Below, piece after piece: positions 57,068 through 64,000 of a DNA stretch of 64,000 nt. The DNA is from Periconia sp. R9002. Its lineage: Eukaryota; Ascomycota; Dothideomycetes; Pleosporales; Periconiaceae. The stretch is taken from positions 62,001-126,000 of the forward strand of contig JAMAHW010000020.1 in assembly GCA_023627715.1 (NCBI GenBank), read 5' to 3'. The position numbers were made by a program, and so were the translations under genes. The notes beneath the pieces are model-generated. The model was not told the origin of the DNA, made no database searches, and saw only the letters and a program-made list of their open reading frames with translations. Every line of letters begins with the position of its first letter. The stretch's first letter is position 1.

Positions 57068-57951
57068 TCATCGACTATCCGGCGCATCGGGCAACCTCTC
57101 AATGACATACTTTCCTTTCGCAACGCTAATAATCGGCACACCGGGGATCTTCCGTAGTCGTCTCTTGAGGTCGACATCGTTGGTTCCGACGAGGTAGATG
57201 CGGTGCTTGGTGACGTTCTCGACGAGGCAGTCATCGGCGTAGGTGCCTTTGTGATCGCAGGTGATGCGTTCCCATCGCTCGTCGCGCGCGATGCGGAGCG
57301 CGATACGGTATTTGGGTCCTAGTTTTTCGAGCTCGGCCATCTATTGAAAAAAAAAGTGTCAGAATTCAGACCCTTCAACTGTAGTTTTACGCATGGTTTG
57401 TAGAAATGTGTATATATGAGGGTGTGTAAAGGTGGGTATGAAGGTGGGGTGAACGTACGACGCAGGACGTGATTATGGGTGTGGCTTTTGCATAAAGCAA
57501 GTTCATGAGGGATTCCTGCAATTCGAGCTTGCCACGGACGGTGTGGGAGAGGAAATTGGTATCGATGAGGACGCGGTAAGGGGGACCGAGGGCTTCGTTG
57601 GCCATGAAGAACATGGAGGATGGTGCTTGAGGGCTATTTCGCATTTGTTGTTAGTTCGACGAGAAACATGGATGAGTGGAGGAGAATGGGAGATGATTTA
57701 CATTTCTCGTTTAGCCTTTTGGGCTTCTTCTTTCTTCTTTGCTTCCAACTCGCCGGCCATTTGGTTCTTTTTTCTGTTTGAGTTAGTGATTTTGTGATTT
57801 TGTTGAATATCAATGGTGGCGGACATACAATCGAGCATCGCGCTGTCCTGGAATAAATTAGCATGTGATTAAATTGATGGATGAAGTGTGCAAAGGTACC
57901 AATGACGCGCTTCATTTGCGCAAACTTGCGCGTCCTCTTAGCTACACCCAT
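57068..57951 (-). CDS. FCF1: rRNA-processing protein FCF1 (PIN domain)
   Basis: Five exons: 57951-57900, 57847-57829 (19 nt), 57773-57702, 57633-57459 and 57340-57068, for 196 residues. Joined blocks read MGVAKRTRKFAQMKRVIG, QRDARLKKNQ, then REIPQAPSSMFF, ALGPPYRVLIDTNFLSHTV and the long C-terminal exon with LGPKYRIALRIARDERWERI, CDHKGTYADDCLVENVTKHR and IPGVPIISVAKGKYVIERLP. All match FCF1/Utp24. It is the nucleolar PIN endonuclease of the small-subunit processome that cuts pre-rRNA at the 18S 5' end region. Acidic residues of the PIN site are visible (LIDTN, ADDC). Introns 1-3 lie within 270 bp. Two CACGTGGGA boxes lie about 130-165 bp upstream. Confidence 0.95.
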
Positions 57952-58841
57952 GATTGCGTGTAGAGGTGGGAAGTTGAGGTGGTGGATGGGCTTCAGGAAC
58001 TTTTTTTGGTGGAGACAGCTCCGATGCTCAACGTCGAGATTTGAGCCGACAAAAAGCCGGCCAGTCAACGAGTCAGCAGGGTCACGTGGGAGGTTCTTGT
58101 CACGTGGGATGTTCTCCACCCATTCCAAAAATGGGAAAGAGCAGAGGCTATTAATATTGCGAATGCCGAACCGTGGAAGCGCGCAAGCAAAAGAGACCCT
58201 GTGCCCCTGCTGCCAGGCCCTCTTTGGCTCTAGCACGAGCGACGTTACCTTCTGCGCTTACTCGCTGCACGCACTCCACAAGTAGGTAGCTACCACTTGG
58301 TCACTGGGCACTTGCATACTGTAGCTGCTGCTGTTGAACTTCGAGATCTAAAAATCGTGCCCTCTTGATACAACACCATCATGATGCATACTGCTCAGCA
58401 CGTTTCTTCGTGTCCAAGACGTTTCGTTTATTCATGCCATCGCTAACACAGTCACGCACCCACACACCCTCCCAAGCGTCGAGAGCCGCGCAAGGCACTT
58501 ACCCATTCCGCTTGCTCCCGGACAACACGACCCGCAACAATTAGACGACCCCTGCTGACGCGCAGATCGCCCTGTTCCTCTCCACCTCTCCAGACTGACT
58601 CCTCCTGAACCCTTTCCTTCTCCCCGTTCACTCGCCCGCCCGTCCAACCCACTCGTTTCAGGTGGCCTACCTGTTCGTCGTCATTCCTCTCTCTCTGGAC
58701 GGCTTCGATTCTGCGCCTACAAGACACGGCAGCGCCATCCCCCTCTCCCTTTAACTCTTTCAGGCCCACCGACCCCCTCGATCCTTCAGCCTTCAGCCGT
58801 CCACCGCCTCCTATATCGCTTCATTAGACCTCATCGCCGCC
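57952..58841. promoter_or_regulatory. Divergent promoter FCF1/CSI2-like
   Basis: An 890-bp gap between diverging starts. A direct repeat of GTCACGTGGGA(G/T)GTTC occurs at 58081-58096 and 58099-58114, on the FCF1 side. The CSI2 side (58450-58830) is C-rich and T-rich, as in a long fungal leader. Confidence 0.6.
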
Positions 58842-60035
58842 ATGCGACCCTCGACCGGCCTCATCGGCCTCATTCTCATCGTCGCTCCCGTTGTTTTGGC
58901 ACAGGGCAACAACCCGCCGCCTCCTGCTCCAACTACAAAATCGGACACGAAACCGGCCGAGACTTCAAAGCCAGCGGAGACTTCGAAACCAGCAGCGACC
59001 AGCAGCGAAAATACTCCCAATAAGATCACCGATGCCCCAGCCTTGTCGAGCAGCTCCAGTAGCAGTAGCAGCAGCAGCAGCGCCAGTAGCAGCGCTGCCA
59101 GTAGCAGTGGTTCGTCAGCACAGTCAACGAGTACGCAGGGCGGCGGTAGCGGTTTGTTCGGCGATGCAACAGGTATCGCTGGTGTTGGTGTCCCTACGAT
59201 GAAGGTTCCAGATACCGCCGCTGCCCCTTACATGCAAAAGTCGAATCTTCCAGAAGGAACCGTCTTCATATGCGTGGGCGCCATTCTTGCTTTCCTCGGT
59301 GCCGCTGTGCTTGCCTGGAGAGGTCTCGTTGCGTGGTCGCTACACCGTTCCGTCAAGCAAGCAGCTAGAGCTCAGACCATGGCGGATCTGAAGGCCATGT
59401 CAGCAGTGCCGGGCAAGAAGAGAGGCATGTACAATGTGGTTGGCGCGTCCTCCAATATGTCTCTCGATCACCTGGCTGCAGCGCCCACTGGTACCTCGAG
59501 GCCACCCAAGCCATTTGCGTCTGCCAACACGAGTACGCCACCCAAAACCGCTTCACTCTTCTTTTCGCCGACTGCAGGTGGCAGCACTGGTTTGCGAGAC
59601 TCCATGGTCAACCGTTCATCGACCTATCTCCCGGCTGGTTACTATGCAGCTGGCAACGCTCAACCCGCCCAAGGTTCACCTGTTACACATGTAGGCGGGC
59701 AACATTCTGGCCACCTCTCTACCTATTCATTACATGCCCCCGGCAACCGCCTCAGTGCACGCTCTGGAGTTTCTCCCCCAGTGTCTCCTTCTCTTCCTCC
59801 TTCCCGTGGCTATGATCGCGCGCCACCTTCTAGAGACGGCACCCTTGGTTACCGTAATAGCGTCGCGACTCTCGGTAGACAGACGCAGCAAAGCCCTTAT
59901 CAACAAGACAACAACCCCAGTCAGCTCTCTTTAAATGTACCGGGAAGCACAAATGTCCCCGGTGGCCGAGCACCAAGCGCGTACTTGGAAGATCTCTTTG
60001 AAAACCACGGCAATGGCAATAGGGAAAGATTATAG
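58842..60035 (+). CDS. CSI2-like membrane protein
   Basis: One exon, 397 residues. A signal peptide (STGLIGLILIVAPVVLAQG) precedes a Pro/Thr/Ser-rich outer part with a poly-Ser run. Then PYMQKSNLPEGTVFICVGAI and a membrane helix at about 138-160 ending in LAWRGLVAWSLHRSVKQAA, the block shared with fungal CSI2 (chitin synthase 3 complex) and related vacuolar/plasma membrane proteins. The cytosolic tail of about 220 residues is disordered. It probably acts in cell-wall and chitin-synthase traffic; this is inferred from family only. The C-terminus LEDLFENHGNG is a short conserved-looking end. Confidence 0.82.
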   Translation: MRPSTGLIGLILIVAPVVLAQGNNPPPPAPTTKSDTKPAETSKPAETSKPAATSSENTPNKITDAPALSSSSSSSSSSSSASSSAASSSGSSAQSTSTQGGGSGLFGDATGIAGVGVPTMKVPDTAAAPYMQKSNLPEGTVFICVGAILAFLGAAVLAWRGLVAWSLHRSVKQAARAQTMADLKAMSAVPGKKRGMYNVVGASSNMSLDHLAAAPTGTSRPPKPFASANTSTPPKTASLFFSPTAGGSTGLRDSMVNRSSTYLPAGYYAAGNAQPAQGSPVTHVGGQHSGHLSTYSLHAPGNRLSARSGVSPPVSPSLPPSRGYDRAPPSRDGTLGYRNSVATLGRQTQQSPYQQDNNPSQLSLNVPGSTNVPGGRAPSAYLEDLFENHGNGNRERL

Positions 60036-63000
60036 GAACATCATGTCCTTCAATTTCCTTCTCCCACACAACGAAGATCGTAGAGTGTGGCAGGTCTTTT
60101 GCATCAGAGCAACTCGAGTTCTGCTTCCTTGGTTTAAAAGATTTAGTCTATGAAAAAAGCATAAACAGAGGGCGAAAAAAGCGAATGAGTGAAATCGGCC
60201 GTCGAGCATGGAGTCCCTCTTTGTTCCATTTTATTTCGGTCACAGCGCGCAACTTTCGGGATGCAGTTGCTCTGTTCTGGTTACTTCCTGCTATGTTGTC
60301 ACCTCAGGTCATGTTGCATGTGTGCCCTTTCCTGGTTCTCGTGTAACTGAGCTCCTGGCTTATCCTCACAACTCCTTCCGGTTTTTCGTTGTCTTGCGTA
60401 CTTTTTCTTCAGATATCCATCTTTTTCATTGTAATGTTGTAGCACCACGCTTTTTCACTTTCTTGGAGTATATTTCATTGATGCCTTGGCGTAAGCATCC
60501 CTTTTATTTGTCTTTCCCTCTTTAGGATTATATCGTTTTCCATTTCTCGGTTTGAGGCTGTGCCGATTGCATGGTGTTGTGGGCAATAGGAATATCCGAT
60601 TTTCTTAATCATAGTCGAACGAGGGAGGAGTTGTGCGTAGGCGGAATGGGCTGAGTAGAGGTTTACGTCGAAGCGAGTGACTGTGATGAGGGGGAAACAG
60701 TTGTATATAGGCGCGTAATAGGAGGACTGGTTGTTGTTATTGTTACAAGCGCCGAAGTGAACGCTAACTCCTTCACCGCTCAAGAGAAGAAAAGCAAGGA
60801 CGATGCCGGCCGACCACGGTGAGAGGTGACTGTTTGGGGAGAAAGAAGAGAGGAAGTGGATGATGAATAGAAAAATAGTAATACCAAAAGAAGTTATGCA
60901 ATAATAGGGCGTTCGACCAACAGGATTTGATTGATCCGTGTGTTTCTTGTTGAGATCAATGGATGGATTGCGTCACACACCGGCGGCAAGCGGGGTGGAA
61001 CCGACGATAACTACATGTGCTACTCACATGCAATCGACGGGACGATGGATGGCTAACGGTGATTTTGTTGCACGTAGTACAAGAATATGGCGTACCAATA
61101 CACGACAGTAGTGTGTATCCGTAAGCCGTGTGTACCGACTTTCAGATATTCTCCTTGTGCCCAGGCACACACACTGCTCCGTTTCCCTCGCGCACACAAT
61201 CTCTCTCTTCAATTCAGCATCTGAATGCCTACCGTCTTATCCCTTCATTGTGTTCTAAATTTAGTCGTAGCTGAGGTTTTTTCTTTTTCCGGGGAACTGT
61301 GTTTTTTCTCTCCTTTCCCCAGACAGACAGACCCACTTTCGTCCTGGCTCCACTTGCCGTCTGCACGGGTCCGAGATGGAAAAAAACAAACGAAACAAGG
61401 GAGATTTGAATGGGTGGAAAGTGGAAAACGTGGGCTGGTTATGTGGAGAGGATAGCAAAACGTCGAATTGGAAATGACATCTGGGGGGGGGAAGTAACAC
61501 GTGAAACGATAAATTGGGCAGCGAAAAGCACCACATACATTGTGATGTGGAAAGAAAGCAAAGGTGAGGAAGGAAAAGGAAACATGCAGTACCTAGAAGG
61601 CAAATATGTAGCCAACTGGCGGAAAACATCTCGTGAAAAGTGTATGAAAAGTATAAATGAATCATTACACACGTATACACAAGCGTTGCTGTGCAACGTA
61701 TATTGTTTTGAAAAGCACGTACTGCGTATGCTTCTTAACCCCCCACACACATCCCGTTGTCGTACACGGAGACATTGTGACCTGGGTGGGATCAAGGCTG
61801 TCATGCGATGTGAGATGAGAGTATATGTCCATACATACATACTTGTGTGAGGATCTATCATCATGCAGGGGAAGTTTTGCTGCTTCCGTTTTACGATTGA
61901 TAAAAGTTTTACTTCTAAAGGCTCATATCATCACAGACACAGGGGAACGTTTAAACTCGGTGTAAGTGCAATGCTAATACCTGAGTAGATGACTAACCAA
62001 GTAAAGTAGTGGCGCGCAGTGTGTGTGAGAATGTTCTTGCGTCCGCATCGGCGTCACTGTGTACATGATTTGTTTAGGGGAAGGGGGAGGTGAAGAAGTC
62101 GAGTTTGCGGATAAGAGTGATATACATATCTTTTATGAGCAGGTCAGGTCCACTTCACTGCTGTCTCAAACATAGAAAGGAGACGTTATTTTCTGCTGCA
62201 GAGGAGAGAAGCTACTGGGAGTTTGCTACATTCCTAGCCCGTGTGTGCGGCCCTTGAATGGTCACTATGCAGGAACGCTTTGGAGCATGGGCAAGCTGGA
62301 CGTGTTTAGAAGTGTACGTGGTTTATGTTGGAGATATGGGTAGGTGTTTATTGGATATTTGGTTATTGAATGAGGGGAGAAGGGTGGGTGGAAGGGGTTG
62401 TTTGGGTAGATGTGCCTTTTTTTCAATTTTTTTTTCAGGCTTTCACGAGAAAGTGAGAGAAGGAGACTTAATGGTAAAGATGATTTACATTTCTTCCACG
62501 TCTATAACTGTATAAAGATAGAAAGGGTATGTAAATCACATACTATGATGTCCCGTCACTGGCATTTAGCACCATCCGTGCATCCGACCATCCAACGTGT
62601 TTAAAAGGATGAATTAGGATATACCAAAATGGGGTGATGTGATCAATACTAATGTGATCAATACTAGACACTCACTCACTAAAATACGAAACGAACAATC
62701 CATACGAAAAGGGAAGTAACAATGAGACCAGACAAAAGGACGGAACGGGGGGGGCCGGAAGAAAAAGGAGAACACAATACGAACGAACGCCATATGAAAT
62801 CATTCGCTAAGCAAAGATGTACAATTATAGATGTTTTTAATATATATATATATACGCATACACCAGTAAGCATCCAGTGTAAGCGATGAACAGTAGTTGA
62901 ACATGTCCATGGTCCATGAATCAAAAATCGACTCCACGCACAGCAGACAGACAGCAAGGCCAAGGAAAGAAAGAAGAAGGGGGGAGTGAAGCAAACTCGC

Positions 63001-64000
63001 ATCAACGAAGTCTACCTATCTCTTCCCCACTCGTCAGCGCACAGAGCTGTCAGGCAATTGTCTCCCACCACATTCACTCGCAACCTACAGGTAGTCTCCT
63101 TAGTTTTGCTTCTTCTCTCTCTCCCTATCCCCTACACCCCTTTCGAACTTGTTGACTCTTCTGTCCCCACACCCCCTCCTACCTACATAACACCATCCAA
63201 CATAACCCCCCCTCCGCTCCCCTCAAAGTCATTCCAACCCACTCCACCCCCCTGAAACATGCCCAACGTAACCCACCCACGCATTCCCACTCAAACATAC
63301 CTTGCAAACTCTCTTTCGACGGCGGCCCGACGGCGCAGCAGACGGAGTCGCTGGTGGTATGAATTGGCGGTGTCGAGCGACGATCTTTTTCTCCGTTGCA
63401 CCGCCGAAAAAGGAATTCATTCCACGCGTCATGACATCATGCGGGCGCGGCAAGGGGAAGGCAGAGGAGATGGTGTAATGGGACTCCATGCACGAAAGCG
63501 GGTTAGTTGGCTTACCTTTCTCATGTATCGGGAAGGGATGTGTGGTTTTTATACGACCCTTGGGGGAGGCGGCTCATGCAATTGGATAGACAAGACCCAT
63601 GGCAAGGGTCCAGTCCGAGATTAAAATGTAGATCGGAGGATCGGTTCATATGGTGTGGGGTCTTTTAGTGCTCCCTTTCGTTCCCGCTGGAGGGGCTTAG
63701 TGCTTTTGTGTTGTACCATGTACGTGACTTGAGTCGCACGAAACAAATGCCATTCCAGTGTGCTTTTGATTTCTTAATTTGATTCAAATTGTTTCATAGA
63801 GCTACACCGCGCTGTTCCAGTCTGTATCGTAGCCACAACTCAAACCGAGCCGATGCGCCATTCCCCATTTGTTACTGTGACAGCCGCTTAACGGTCTGCT
63901 CCTCGTACACAGTATTCTTCGGCCGTTCATAGAAAGGGAAAAGTAGCCGAACCGTTCCCTGACTCTGGAATTGCTGGAAATACAAGCCCTTCACCAACCC
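60036..64000. other. 4-kb gene-free right end
   Basis: No frame has a recognisable domain. Most are short and overlapping. Visible structure: (TA)n near 62838-62853, a G8 run near 61484-61491, and a C/T-rich stretch at 63100-63250 such as often precedes a fungal start. It may be a long regulatory region or leader of a gene beyond the window, or a noncoding RNA locus. Confidence 0.5.

Overview
The window is a gene-dense stretch of a filamentous ascomycete chromosome. The evidence is short GT..AG introns (mostly 50-80 nt), single-copy eukaryotic housekeeping genes on both strands, and fungal-only families (velvet regulator, DUF7703 membrane protein, fungal fucose lectin, PAQR/IZH, CSI2-like). 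The protein set looks like Dothideomycetes, probably Pleosporales; that placement comes from protein character, not from a search. I rebuilt 30 protein-coding genes by joining exons by eye. All gave consistent reading frames, but no splice site has transcript support. I found no tRNA, rRNA, CRISPR array or complete transposon.

Layout. 0-1.8 kb: no supportable gene. 1.8-5.8 kb: a DUF7703 integral membrane protein and a membrane-anchored fucose-lectin-like protein. 5.8-8.0 kb: gap. 8-15 kb: phosphoglycerate-mutase-like protein, proteasome alpha7 (PRE10), a Gln-rich Cys-motif protein, mitoribosomal mL59 (MRPL25) and proteasome beta3 (PUP3). 15-22 kb: the spliceosomal helicase PRP28, followed by a repeat-rich pocket (three copies of a dispersed repeat in the wider area, a MITE, a (CAA)25 tract) that holds two secreted-protein genes. 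22-26.5 kb: eIF3m, UMP-CMP kinase, a small mitochondrial-type protein and an F-box-like protein. 27.7-37.5 kb: velvet factor velB, an HCNGP-like protein, proteasome beta7 (PRE4), a kappa-class GST/DsbA protein, SAD1/USP39 and CCT2. 38.7-49.9 kb: the ER stress sensor IRE1, COQ10, a tRNA m3C methyltransferase, the ER J-protein ERJ5, a PRA1/YIP3 protein and a disordered hypothetical protein. 50.8-60 kb: a PAQR receptor, a DUF8035-like protein, a second MITE copy, FCF1 and a CSI2-like protein. 60-64 kb: about 4 kb with no supportable gene.

How the genes work together. Most are core cell machinery: three of the fourteen 20S proteasome subunits, two tri-snRNP/spliceosome-activation factors, translation and ribosome biogenesis (eIF3m, FCF1, mL59, m3C methyltransferase), folding (CCT2, ERJ5) and ER stress (IRE1). 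Many are arranged head to head over short shared promoters. The accessory character is confined to the 18-22 kb pocket and, less clearly, the two window ends. I found no clear previously undescribed multi-gene system. The best leads are the proteasome gene clustering, the ATG-only first exons of two proteasome genes, the new-looking MITE and dispersed repeat, the cysteine-free secreted protein, and two same-strand gene pairs separated by only 40 and 26 bp.
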